A stretch of 64,000 nucleotides of DNA, from the NCBI GenBank assembly GCA_016490735.1, contig JAEMWC010000446.1:509501-573500 (forward strand), in the 5' to 3' direction. This stretch comes from Pachyseris speciosa (lineage: Eukaryota > Cnidaria > Anthozoa > Scleractinia > Pachyseridae). The first letter of the stretch is position 1. Every line of letters begins with the position of its first letter. The notes below the pieces were generated by a model, which was not told the origin of the DNA, did not search any database, and saw only the letters and a program-made list of their open reading frames with translations. The position numbers and the translations under genes were made by a program. Below, piece by piece: positions 40,301 through 51,800 of this stretch.

Positions 40301-43300
40301 CCAGAATGAATCGAGATTTTTGGACAACGGGTGAACGGGTGAACGGGTGGGTCTTGACAAGAGCTGCCCCTGCAATCTGCAAGCAATCTGCGGGGGCAAA
40401 CATCGCCAAGCCAACTCAAAAGCTTTCACAATGGCGGCCGTCGGCGAGGAAGACGAAAGTGATTTCTAAATGTCTTAAATCAGCTGCTACAACCTGGAAA
40501 TGGCGAAAGTAAAAATGGCGGCGATACAATTATAATGAGTGGACAATTCATCGAGTAAAAGCGGAATTGAATCGACAAAATCTTTCGAAAACAAGACCTG
40601 TTTGATCGAGTTGTTGAACACGAAGAAATTGGGGTTCTGCCAGAGACCTCTGCTAGCAGGGAAGGTTCTTTGTGGCGAGGATTGGCGATTGAAGTGGATG
40701 ATCTGCCACCTTACCTCTCAAGAAACGACCTCGGCTGAAATTTGTTATATCAGGATAAACAAATATCTGAGAAATATTTTGTACACCTTTTTACACCACG
40801 GATCGGTCATTTCGATTTCGTCACTGAAACAAACAAATGAAGGCCTCGGTGCATAACCATCCTATGTCGAATTTTGGGTTGTTTTTCGATTTTGCTTGGA
40901 TTTGTCTGAATTTCTGCATGTGAACTGCAATTCGATGGAAACACATTGTATGGTATTTTTTTGACTGATTCATCCAGAATCCAGAAATGCATTTTTTCTT
41001 ACGTACACCAAGAAACCAACCTTCCATGGGAGTGGTTTGCAAGTTGCATTACATCTTCTTAGTAAGAAAAAATGCATTTCTGGATTCTGGATGAATCAGT
41101 CAAAAAAATACCATACAATGTGTTTCCATCGAATTGCAGTTCACATGCAGAAATTCAGACAAATCCAAGCAAAATCGAAAAACGACTCAAAATTCGACAT
41201 AGGATGGTTATGCTCCGAGCCCTTCAAATATGCCATGCGAAGGAACAAACCATGTTGGGTCGGAACAAGTCCTGAGGAGCTGAAGGAATTTCTGGGGATT
41301 ACTGTCTGGATAAAGCTCAAACAATTGCCGATTTCTACAATAATTTGTTTGTTGCTGCTACAACTATTTTCAGAAACTAAGTTTTAATATTGTGTTAGTC
41401 AAAGTTGATATTTTTTAGGCTTTCCAAGATGCTGTCAATGTGCTTTTAGTGTTCAAAGATCATCATGGACCACATGGCCCTCCATATGGTGGTTTTAGGG
41501 TTAACATACCAAACCTACCAATACTCGAACGCACTTTCTAATCTACGATTACTACTAGTAATAATAATAAATGATAATAATAGTTAGTTAGTGCCACCTA
41601 GTTAGTTAATTGTTAAGAACACCAAAATGTGCTTAGCAGAAGGTGGATTGACTGGACAAAAAACCAAGGGTCTTAGAAAAGTTGGCAAGATAAACACTAA
41701 AAAAAGAACACTAATTTATTTCCAAGATATAAGACCAAGACCATACAAAGTACCCATCCGAAAGTAGCAAAGGCTAGTTGAGTCCGGTGGGTCAAAAGAA
41801 TGTCAAAACACAGAAGGAAAATAACACAAATTACAAAAATTAATTAAAAATAATTCAAGTACAGGTTATAACTGGATCTTTTGACTAAGAACAAGAAAAT
41901 AAGATAATTTACATGCTGACTGCATGCAAAACATTTGACTCAGTTCAGATAATCGTGTCACTTGACCTTGTCTCTTTTACCTTTACACTAAGACTTGAAG
42001 TGGACATAAAAGAGCCAACATACTCTTCACAAAGAGTAGAGGATGTACAGTTATGTAAAATAAGCCCAATGGTTTTTCTTCAGGCTTCCTCTTCACCAAA
42101 TTCCTTTTTAAAAGATGCGTCACTAAATAGGAATACTATATGTCGTAGAAACAATACAACTTTCTTTAATTTTCCCGACATGTTTTCACGGTGCATCCAT
42201 CATCATCAGTGTACAGTTTTGAAATCGCCGTTGAATTTATAATGTGCATGAAATTACAAGGTTCGTTACATTGCGTTTACAATATTGTGTGCTAAATAGT
42301 TTAAACAATAGACACAGAGTGACTTACAGGGAGAGCGTCAGGTTTATGTGCTTCACCTCCTGATTGAGATTGAGTTTCTCCCATTTGATATGCATGGAAT
42401 CCTTAAGCCTCACTTGATATTAAAGAAAGTTGTATATTTGTTTCTACGACTATCAATATTGTTGCTGCTCAGCAGACCATTTGAATACTGTATGTGCTTC
42501 AAATTAAAACCTGTTTAAGAAATCTGGAATATTTTTCTTACTCAGAAACAGCTCCTTTGTTACCTCTCCAACCTTAGTGAGCTGACTCAGAAGTGTCATA
42601 AATCCTGCAAAAAGATGACAACAACAAAGTTCAAAAACTTTATCAACTTGGAATTGGTTGGTTTTAACAAAATTTTTGATGTTGAATTTTTTTCAAACAA
42701 TGCCTTCAGTATTAACTGCCCTTCATCAGGTTCCTTCATGTCTAATGCTGTTTTCCTTCAGAACCAAGCATTTTTATCAGATTTACAGTGTACATGCTAT
42801 AACATTTTTTACATTATTCTCAATTCAGACATCAGGACATTTAAATATGATATTAATTGAAGGGGTGCATGAAATAAAGTGACTCTTGATGTTCAGTCAA
42901 ATTCTCTCTTTGTGTTACAAGCAATAAAAGGCAATTTGGAATGAGAATCTAACAGATGATCAGAAGTCACTTAGAGCTTTTTTTTCATGCACCCCTTCAA
43001 TTGCACAATATGCAAACTCTTCTTGGTTATCTGGGAGTCTTCCATATATGGATCAAATCTCCCATTCTCCCATACAGGTCACCAAATCAGGCAGTTTAGT
43101 GGTTTTTAAGAATACACTGTCAACCATATTAAAGGAACCCAGTGAATGGCAGTCAAACTGCTCTGATGAGACATGGTATGAAACATTTTTAACCTACAAT
43201 AATTATGTTTAAAACCTAAAAGCAGTACATGAAAAAGAACAAAAACCACCAATGGACAATAAACATTAACCCATTGGCACCCAGCCGCTTTTACATTTTC

Positions 43301-45350
43301 AGAGTGAATTTCCACCTATAAACGATCCATAGCATTTCGTAACTCTTTATTGAAACTAACGTGGAAAAGTGGTGCTGTCCTAAGGCACTGGAGGCTCAAG
43401 GTTTCTGAAAACGTCATTCTGATGTAGCTATTTTTCATCTGTGGAGCTACAAGGACGTCCCAAGTTCAGTTTGCTTGCGATTTTTGCTAAGTTTACAACC
43501 ATTTTTCATCTTTAGTGGCTGCCTGATGAGCATCATTAAGCGTGATGGTAGCTAAGAGTCCACTTTCTCAAAGAATCGAGCAAGGTGATGTACTTTGTTG
43601 TTGAATTTGGCTTGCTACTCGACGAACTGGGAATTTGGCCAGTTGGACACTTAGTACCTTTGGGACTCGACTATTGATGAATTTCTTGACCTACCGCCGC
43701 ATATTTTGGAATTTGTGAGCACTGAAGATAACCACAAGCAGGAATTTTTGGTGGTAGGTCGAAGTGGCTGTAGACTTAGTTTACATGTGAAAGAACTGGG
43801 GGAAGGAACAGGCGCTGTCAAAAATTCTCGTTATTTCCCAGCATGCAATGCGGTGGAGATGTTGAAAATGGTGGGAAGGCCCAAATGCATTGGAACAAAA
43901 GCCTGTATCTATGCTCGGGAAAAGAATATGAACAAAAAAGGTCATTTCTAAGCTAGAACAAGGACTGAATTTTGTTATGATGGTTGAAGTTTGGTTTTTC
44001 GACGATGATTTCTTTAAAAAACACAAAGGCAAAAAGGGGCATTTTCTCTTTTCTCTTCTCTTTGACGTTAAAAACGGTCAGTTTCGTTCTTGTCCAAACT
44101 CAAAAGGCCATCTTTGGTAAAAATCGCTACATTTCTTGCGTTTATTGGATATCCAAATTTAAAGGACATCCCATTTCGTGCTCACAACTGAAAGTTAAGG
44201 CAATATTCATGCGATTCAGAAAGTTGCAATGTTTTGAAGCATGGGAGTCTTGTGCGGTTGGTTTTGGCCGGCATGGGCGCCAATGGGTTAAGAGCGTAAA
44301 GTAATAACGAATGTTTCTGGAGAAAATAAAAAGTGACAGGAGAGCATAATAATTATGTTAGTGTTTAAACTACAATGACTGATTTACCTTTTTCGTAATC
44401 ATTGCTACACAATGGCCTCAACACCAAGTTATCTCTGGGATTGTCAATAGACAAACCACATTCATGTAATCTGCACTCTCCTTTACTGAGGTCAACTTCT
44501 TTCAACAGCTCTTGATCAAATATTGACACAGTGTCCTCGTCATGCTGTCAAATCAATTTATTTATTAAGCTTGACAGTGTGTGGAGTGTTGCCCAATCTC
44601 CTGAGATAAGGGCTTAGTTTTGAACGTTTTTTAAAATGGTTTGCTCTCTCTTGAATCTTACAAGAGAGAGCAAACCCAACCAAATGACCATAAATCAGCT
44701 CAGGAGTCACATAGAAAGCAAGAAACATACTACTGACGTAAACCATTTTTTATTCAGCTTTATTGAATATCTTCCGATTTTAGAAACAATTATTTCGCTT
44801 CCCATTCTTTGATTGCACTCGCATGATAAGACGGCCATGTTGGTGCCAAAACAATAGAAAAAATGTAGCTCAAGGTTTGCATCATAATAGAGTCACATTC
44901 CCAAAAGACTTTTTTGCTATTGTTCTTTCCACCAACATGGTCGCCGTGACGTCAGGTGCAATCAAAGAATACAAATCATGACAAAATCCTTATATTTGGA
45001 CGCGGACATAAACAAGTCCATGCTTCAAATAGCTGGACTTTAGTTTGCATTGTGGAAAAAAAAAAAAGAAAACGAGAATTGGAAAAACAATTCTAAAATG
45101 TACATAATATAAAATAAAGCTAAATTCTAGGTACTAAAAGTTCAACATAGAACTGGTTTTACATGTTACGTATGCAACAATGTCAAAAATCAAAAATAGT
45201 GAACACAAGGTCAAACCTTCGCGCCATGAAAAGACGTGAACATAGAATACTTATTTACGAGATCACTGCCATTAAAAATATCGCTGAAAAACGAAATTTC
45301 AGCTTAAAATCAAGCAAATAACAATAAATTTCTCTTACCACTTTTGCCAT
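37330..45350 (-). CDS. GNPNAT1: Glucosamine-6-phosphate N-acetyltransferase
   Basis: The enzyme acetylates glucosamine-6-phosphate with acetyl-CoA, a step towards UDP-GlcNAc. Six exons, in transcript order: 45350-45339, 44544-44388, 42604-42542, 39820-39690, 38300-38239, 37480-37330. Phases join to 191 residues (human 184). Signature stretches are FDQELLKEVDLSKGE, NLVLRPLCSNDYEKGFMTLL, TYYLIVVEDTELEKIVACGT, KFIHEIAM, and RGRIEDIVVDDSCRGKKIGK. The RGKKIG loop is the acetyl-CoA motif of the GNAT fold. The end, SFYTQFGFKLEDQQNYLCKR, matches the family. The start is taken at MAKV (context aaacATGG), matching family length. An in-frame ATG at 45425 would add 25 residues. Introns carry a SINE, retroelement, foldback and piggyBac-type sequences. 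It is divergent to the HECT gene, 272 bp away. Confidence 0.93.
38372..38655 (+). mobile_element. tRNA-derived SINE
   Basis: The head is tRNA-like, with a B-box GGTTCAATTCC at 38425-38435 and an A-box-like gtgagagtgcttgcc upstream. A conserved body (ttctctactctgctccgaga, ttttcccctctcc) follows. The element ends in an (ATC)n tail at about 38633-38654, typical of SINEs mobilised by a LINE. Confidence 0.75.
38693..39090 (-). mobile_element. GIY-YIG retroelement remnant (coding end plus 3' tail)
   Basis: Minus-strand translation gives CEQLSSDKHSHIFKHLRNSQ, CSEDCFKLVNSASSSFQLK, then IKEAMHILWEQPSLNSQVKH and LNLSLSY stop. This is the C-terminal pattern of GIY-YIG-bearing retroelements. The tail is shared with 36852-37135 in opposite orientation. 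Confidence 0.6.
40852..41218. mobile_element. Foldback: two ~155-bp near-identical arms in inverted orientation
   Basis: The arm at about 41065-41218 reads agaaaaaatgcatttctgga onward and is repeated as its complement at 40852-41001, with only a handful of differences near the outer ends. The spacer is about 65 bp. Both arms encode the same frame (MHFWILDESVKKIPYNVFPS) on opposite strands. Confidence 0.85.
41240..41390 (+). mobile_element. Possible piggyBac-type transposase fragment
   Basis: A short frame continuing out of the foldback arm reads SPEELKEFLGITVWIKLKQL. It resembles the conserved ELkaFLGi-i--GikqLP segment at the start of the piggyBac (PGBD) transposase domain. No DDD catalytic residues are present; the match is short. 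Confidence 0.4.
42855..43002. mobile_element. MITE with 20-bp terminal inverted repeats
   Basis: The left end is aattgaaggggtgcatgaaa and the right end is its exact complement, ttcatgccccttcaatt-type (accccttcaatt). Length is about 148 bp. Confidence 0.8.
43266..44291. mobile_element. Non-autonomous piggyBac-type element, TTAA target sites
   Basis: TTAA at 43266-43269 is followed by CCCATTGGCACCCAGCCG, and CGGCATGGGCGCCAATGGG is followed by TTAA at 44288-44291. Exact TTAA duplication with ends starting CCC is the piggyBac hallmark. The ~1.0-kb interior has only short frames (for example 43706-43951) without the transposase domain. It lies in GNPNAT1 intron 2. Confidence 0.8.
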
Positions 45351-45622
45351 GTTTGGTTGGAAGTGAAATTGCCAAGATACACATCCATATTTGGAAACTA
45401 CTCTCCGAGTGAAGCCTCTGACCATTGTTACAGTCGTCACGGTAACGAAAAATGGCGGCGTTTTTGTTCTAGAATTAGTGATGAAAAATGACGCAAATCG
45501 CCTATGAAAGTGTAAAAATGTACAACTTGGAGGTTTCGCTCAGAGGAAACCGACACGCTCGCTGTCTTTGATGTTTAAGGGACAATTATCTTGTTGTTTT
45601 TCGAAGGAGATATTTTTCTGGA
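45351..45622. promoter_or_regulatory. Bidirectional promoter of GNPNAT1 and the HECT ligase gene, with a YY1-type site
   Basis: The two start codons are 272 bp apart and face away from each other. AAAATGGCGGC at 45449-45459 matches the YY1 core, which in animals often lies just downstream of a transcription start. No TATA box is evident. The ATG at 45425 lies inside this interval on the GNPNAT1 side. Confidence 0.6.
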
Positions 45623-48600
45623 ATGGATGATGTTTTGAGTAGTCACGGCGTTGTTTCAACGAGACCACCAAAAATTCCGATGGCGCACTCAAAAAGGCAT
45701 TCACTGCAGTCTGGAGAGTCGATCGCCAAGTTTCACAAACTCAAGAAACATGCCAGCCAACCCAAGCTTCGAAAAGATGTTCTAAGCGGCTCTCTGACGA
45801 GTTTAAATTTGGAGAGCTCGAAGAAGTATTCCAGTTTGGCCCAGATAAACTCGCTGAAAGCCAGTGCAAAAACATTGAGTGCGAGCAATCTTGCCGCTAT
45901 TTCAGATTCAAATCTGTCTCTGAAGGAGGCTATGCCTTTACGAAGCTATGATCAACCCAATTCATCGTTTTCCGAGATTAAGAGCCATTTTGAAGATTTA
46001 GTGAAGTGTTACTATTACCAGCTTACCAAAGGTTGTGGTAACGAGGACTGTAAAAACAAGTTTTGTTTTTCCAGCAAAGAAGGTGTTCACTTTACTCCTG
46101 ACATTGCAGGAGTAATGAGTATAGAACTGGCAACAAGAAGTAAACAATATGTGTGTATTCCGAAAAGTCAAAGACATGGCCCCTTGCCTGCAAATCTGTT
46201 TGATGGAGAACCTAGCAAAGCAAGACCATTTCTTCACTGCATGTTCTCAACAACGCCTTTCAAGACTCTTTTTCAGCCCGGACCTCTAAGAAAAAATTCT
46301 ACCACCAGTTTGAACTCATCAACCCACCGGAATGAGTCTACGAGAAAGCTAATGGCAAATCAGAAAAGTGAATCCTCAGACATAATTAACTCTAAAACTG
46401 AAGCAAATGATAATAGGAAAGGTTCCACTGTTGAACGATCAACCAAAAAAGTAATGAATGCACCTTTATCAGAAACAAAAGATGAACCGATAAGGCATGT
46501 CTTCACTCTTGATGCAGAATTTTCAAAGGTGAATTTGTCTGGTAATCTGATGAATGAGCATTCATTACCTGGAATGCCACCGGAGCTGTTCAGCTCAAAC
46601 AGCTCATTAAATGATGTCATTGACTTGGAAGAGTTTGAGAAAGAATGTGCACTTGAGATGTCTTCAGGTCACCTGATTCATGAGTTCTCATTGACGCATC
46701 TGACTCTACCGATGCTTCAGTCTTCTGTTGAAAATTATGAGCAGTGTAAAGACCCTGCTTTTCTTATTAACACTATCAGAACAGTGTTTACATCATCAGA
46801 GGCACTGAATGACAGTTTTATGTTGGTTAAAGGTGAGGGACATGATTCCCTAGATGTTCCTGCTGTCAGGGAAGCATACAAACTTCTTCTTAACCTAGAA
46901 CCCAAAGACATCTTTACTCAAGCCATCATGAATTCCTTAGAAATTCACCTGGCTGCTCTATGCTCTATGATTATTAACCCAGATGAGGTTGCGCAGTTGG
47001 TTATTTTCTTGGAGAACCCTCTTGTCCAAGAATCACAAGCTCTTCTGCGCAAACTTTGTAAGGTGTTGAGTCACCTACCTGCAGATTCACGGCAGGCTAT
47101 GGTCAGGATTTTTTCAAACTATGATGTGGATTCCTTCAGACACTTAGTTCAGGTATGCAGACAGCATTTTGAATGTTAAATAATTTTGAAGAGATCTGAA
47201 TGATCATCACAGTTATGAACACTAGATAAGCAGTAGTGAAAATAAAGCCTGAAAAAAATTAATGCTTGTACAGGATTTGAAACCACAACCTCTCTGATAC
47301 CAGTGAAGTGCTCTACCAACTGGGCTAACAGGCCATCTGGGAGCTCGTCATTTTTTCACTACTGCTTAAGTAGAGTTCATAACTGCGATGATCATTCACA
47401 TGTTCATTCTTTAATCCGCAGTTCAACTAAATGATTTTCATCTACTCATTCTCTCATGAATAATTTAGACACTAAAACTAAATGCGTAACAGTTCAGGAA
47501 CACATTGTTAAAGATAGCTATGAGTACTGGTAGTCTCTTAGTTTTCTTTGGGATAGCAAAGTGAGTGAAACATATGAGTGCCTCCATGCAATTTTGTGTG
47601 CATGTGTGTATTTCTCCCGTCCCACAATCCATCACTGAAATTAAAGACTACTCACAGCCTATTCTTCTCCAAGTGCATTGAGTCTCCTCGGGGTAGGCAG
47701 TTTTTGTGCATGCTCTCAAGTTTCACTTACTTTACTTTCCCTAAAAATAATGGACGACAATCACAGTGTTGTTTTTTTCACCTGCCTTGCAGGTCCTTCA
47801 GATCTACTTCAGCAGCCTCATTTCTCCTGGTCAATGTAGTAAGCCACACCTGTTAGAAGCTTGCAAAGCTCTAGCCATACTCTATGACACCTGTTGCCAG
47901 CTGAACAAGAAGGGAAGAGAGGAGTTTGTCCCCCTTTCGGAGTTTTACAATGAAGATTTATCACTCAAACTGGACTTCAAGAAGGAATATGAATACTGGA
48001 GATCTTTGAATCACACCAAAAGGTAAACAATAGTTCATAACCCACAAAGATACTTCACAAATTAATGTGATCAAGTAAGCTGAAGCCACTCTAAATGCAC
48101 TAAGGCCACAAGGTAGCGGGCATTACCCCTTAAATCTACCAAAGCAAAGATTGAGCCCTAGCATTAGCAGCCATGGACAGCTGTTTCGGCCTTGTTAGGC
48201 CTCATCAGCATGGCATAGCTAATGCTCAGGCTCAAGTACCCACATATCAATAAAACAAGCAATGAAAATGTAAATCTTGTGGGATGTGGCTGGAGTGACA
48301 AGGATACTTCACAAATTAATGTGATCAAGTAAGCTGAAGCCACCCTAAAGGCACTAAGGCCACAAGGTAGCGGGCAAGTGATAAGGATACTTCACAAATT
48401 AATGTGATCACATTAATTTGTGAAGTATCCTTGTCACTCCAGCCACATCCCACAAGCTTAACGTTTTCATTGCTTATTCATAACCCACAGTCACTTATGT
48501 GTTGTATGCTCGAAAAAGTGGTGGCACATTCTATAGAAACTACAAGTGAAATGCTGGGAAGTGGAAGAAATTCACTTTTTAGTTTTAGTTTGCCATATAA

Positions 48601-48850
48601 AATTGAGTAAATACTGTGTAAAAGTAAAGAGAAAAAGAGATATAGCAGGCCTCCTCAGTGTAATGAAAATGTTTATATATTGACGTAGTAGTCTAAAAGG
48701 AACAAATTATGTTTAATGTATGAAAATAAAATAATGCAGTACTAATAAATTGAACAGAAAGAAGAAGGGGAATGATTTGTCAAAGTTGCCAGAGGAGATT
48801 TGTTTAGCCTAGAATAAAAGGAGGAAGAGCAGAAGTAACACTAATCGAAA

Positions 48851-48889
<39 letters not shown>

Positions 48890-51800
48890 CACTGTATTGT
48901 GAATACTTGGGTGTTGAATCCAGGGGGGTGGGGGCACTCCCTATAATGGCCTATACGGGGAGGCTCCACCCTCAGGTATATTAGAGGGTAGTGATTTCAC
49001 GAGTCGAAGTATATGAAAGGGTAGGCAAATCTGTCATTTAGGTATTTAAAAGGGCCTTTCATTAAAATATTTCGAGCACATACCTTATGACCGTACGAAA
49101 GGGGTACCATTTGTCAATGGAAGGTATACAAAAGAGGTACCTTTTCTGTCCTAAATGGTATATAAAAGGGTAAGGGGCCAGACCTCCCTTTTATTCAACA
49201 CCCCTGGGTGTTTAATAGCAACAGATCCTGTTAATACACAAAAAATAATATTGCTTTTGTTTAGTTTATTTGTTAAGATTTCATAAAACAAAATGTTGCA
49301 AAGGGGTAGGATTCATTAGAAACAAGTAGGTGCATACATGAAGCTTGGAGATTCTGATCAAAACTGGAGTTGTGATTTGAATGGAAAGCTTGTGAAGTGT
49401 GTCTAGTGATAATCCATAGGAACTTTGTCAACCAAGATGTCAACTTGGCCTTTCTTCTTTCAGACTGAAAAACTGTCAGAAGTCATCTCTTCTTGACTTT
49501 CCATTTCTTCTGGATCCAACATCAAAGGTAAGGCGTAATGTCACGTTTCCTATCATCAAAGACATGTTCTTTCATTCTCTTGTGTTTTGGTTTATTCTCT
49601 AGCACAAGTAAACCATGACTGCAGGACGTTTTCCTAGAAAGCCACAAACTGGTCTTTATTCAACCCTGTTGTCAGTTTGTCAAAACTCCAGTAACACTCT
49701 TTTGGCTTGTCACGCAATCTTTGAATGGAATGCGTGACAAATCCCTGAAGACATCTGCGTGGGAGGCTATTTCCAAATCAGATTTCTTTCGATTAGTGAT
49801 AGTTACCACGCAAATTATCCCAGTGTACTTCTAACTCTTGTAAGGTTTTCTTTATTTTAGCATTCAAGAGGTTTTTAAAAATGTCGAACTTTTGGGAATT
49901 AGTTTTGCGCGTTATTATTATTATTATTATTATTAGTTTTCTTAGGCTTTTACACATGAAAAGCAGCCAGATGTTCTACACATTCTTCCATTTAATAACG
50001 TTATATCTTGGGTTTTTCCTTCAGGTACGAGTACTAAAAATTGACGCAGTTTCCCAGATGAGGGTGGAGTACCAGAATGCGATCGTGCATCAAGCTCGAG
50101 TGCAGCAGGCTCAGAGAATACGAGAGGAGGTTCAGAAGAATGAGGACGATTTGGAGGATGCTGTCAAGTCAGCCATGTGCCCGTTTCTTGTGCTGGAAGT
50201 TCGCCGTGATCAGTTGATAGAGGACACATTAAACCAGATTAATCTGAAGGTTACGTAAATTCACCGCTTTGCACTTTTCTGGGTTGAGTTTAACAGAATA
50301 GAGAGGTTTGTAATTGGGTGTTGTAAAACCAAAACCAAAGCAATTACTCTGACCAATCACAGCGAACGCAGATAGCGCAATGAGCCAATCAAAATACGAA
50401 GCAATTTCATGTAGCCGGCGCCAAGCGCGGGAAAATGCGCGCGTGTGAGTCGCGATCGGTTTTGGTTTTGCTTCTCATTGGTTGAGTAAGTGGCGCGAGT
50501 TTTGTCAACCAATCACTGAGCGAAGTAAAGCAATACCAAAACAAACGCGAATTACATTCGACACTCATTGAAAGCCACTCTTTGTAATATGGCGATGCGA
50601 GTGTTAAGATGGAACGTTTCCTCCTTGCTAAAGAAAAATTCTTTTGACACTTGGTGAGGAGCGACGATCGACAAAGCACTTTGACAGTGATACGCGGCGA
50701 TAACTTTGGGAAAGTCTAGCAATGGGCAAATGCTTGGGCCAGCATGCTGGCATTGTGAGCTGTAGTATGCATCAAGGTGGAGGGCATGTGTATAACCGCT
50801 CTATGTCCAAATTTCGGGGGTATCTTTGACTGTAACTACGCTGGGCCAACTCCCGCAGAAATATGGACTTTATCTCTTAAGCCCTGGCCATTAACGGACT
50901 CTCAGGAAGCTGCAAGTAGGCCGCAAGCTGAACTTGCCTACAGACTTGCGTTGGGTGCATGGCCAAACGGACTCGCAAGGACACGCAAGTCGCAAAAAAA
51001 AAAAAAAAAACGTTTCAAGGCTAATAGGTTGCTATAACAACAAATGGACGTCAATCAACTTGCGTTGACTTGGGTTTAGCGGCCAAACGTGAAAAACTTG
51101 CGTCGACTTGCGTGCAAATTTGATCTCGACCAAAGTGAGTGCAAGTCAGCGCAAGTGCTCGCAAGCCTTGGCCAAACGGAGTCGCAAGTAGACCCAAGTT
51201 TTCTACTTGCGAGTCCGTTTGGCCAACAACAATGACTTATCTAGCGAAGAAAAAACTTCACTCTTCAGTTCCGGCTGAGTTGATTTTCTGTTTCTTTTTA
51301 TTACAGGAATTTGACTTGAAGAAGCCTTTGAAGATCAAGTATGTTGGTGGGGGAGAGCAGGGACTCGACATGGGCGGACTGCAGAAAGAATTCTTCCATA
51401 TGATCGTGGAAGCCGTTTTTGACCCCGGTAAGCATTTTCAATTTTGTTCTTTTCAGACATGAGAAAAGCGTTTAATTTAGAAAATTGATAAATGTTTCAG
51501 TTGGAAATAACATATCAGCGAAGTTTCGTATAATAGCTGATGATAAAGAGCGGTGAAGACTTTTCGAGAGAGGAAAGAAAGGAGATACGTTAAAGAAATA
51601 AAATGGTGAACGAACCTCTTAAAACCTTTCTATCTGTGTGGCGTAATTTGCGTTGCTTGAAAGGATAACTAGTTTTCTCATAACTAGTTTTCGTTCGCAG
51701 AATTTATATTTTTCTCGCAGTGAAATTTTCCTGGCCAATTTTGCAGAAATTTCGCGCACCCGGCCAATTTGGCTTTCAGCCATCGTTTAATGAACTTACA

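Noticed and set aside
41913..42242. 109-codon plus-strand frame
   Set aside because: No recognisable domain. Its second half overlaps retroelement-tail-like sequence (gacatgttttcacggtgcat) and it lies in a GNPNAT1 intron.
43706..43951. 81-codon frame inside the piggyBac-type element
   Set aside because: Too short and without transposase motifs; most likely a chance frame in a non-autonomous element.
45255..45440. A start for GNPNAT1 at 45440
   Set aside because: That codon is GTG. The first in-frame ATG is at 45425, and the family length fits the ATG at 45350 best.
47281..47340. A functional tRNA gene
   Set aside because: A and B boxes are present but no cloverleaf can be closed, and the segment is the core of a repeat element.
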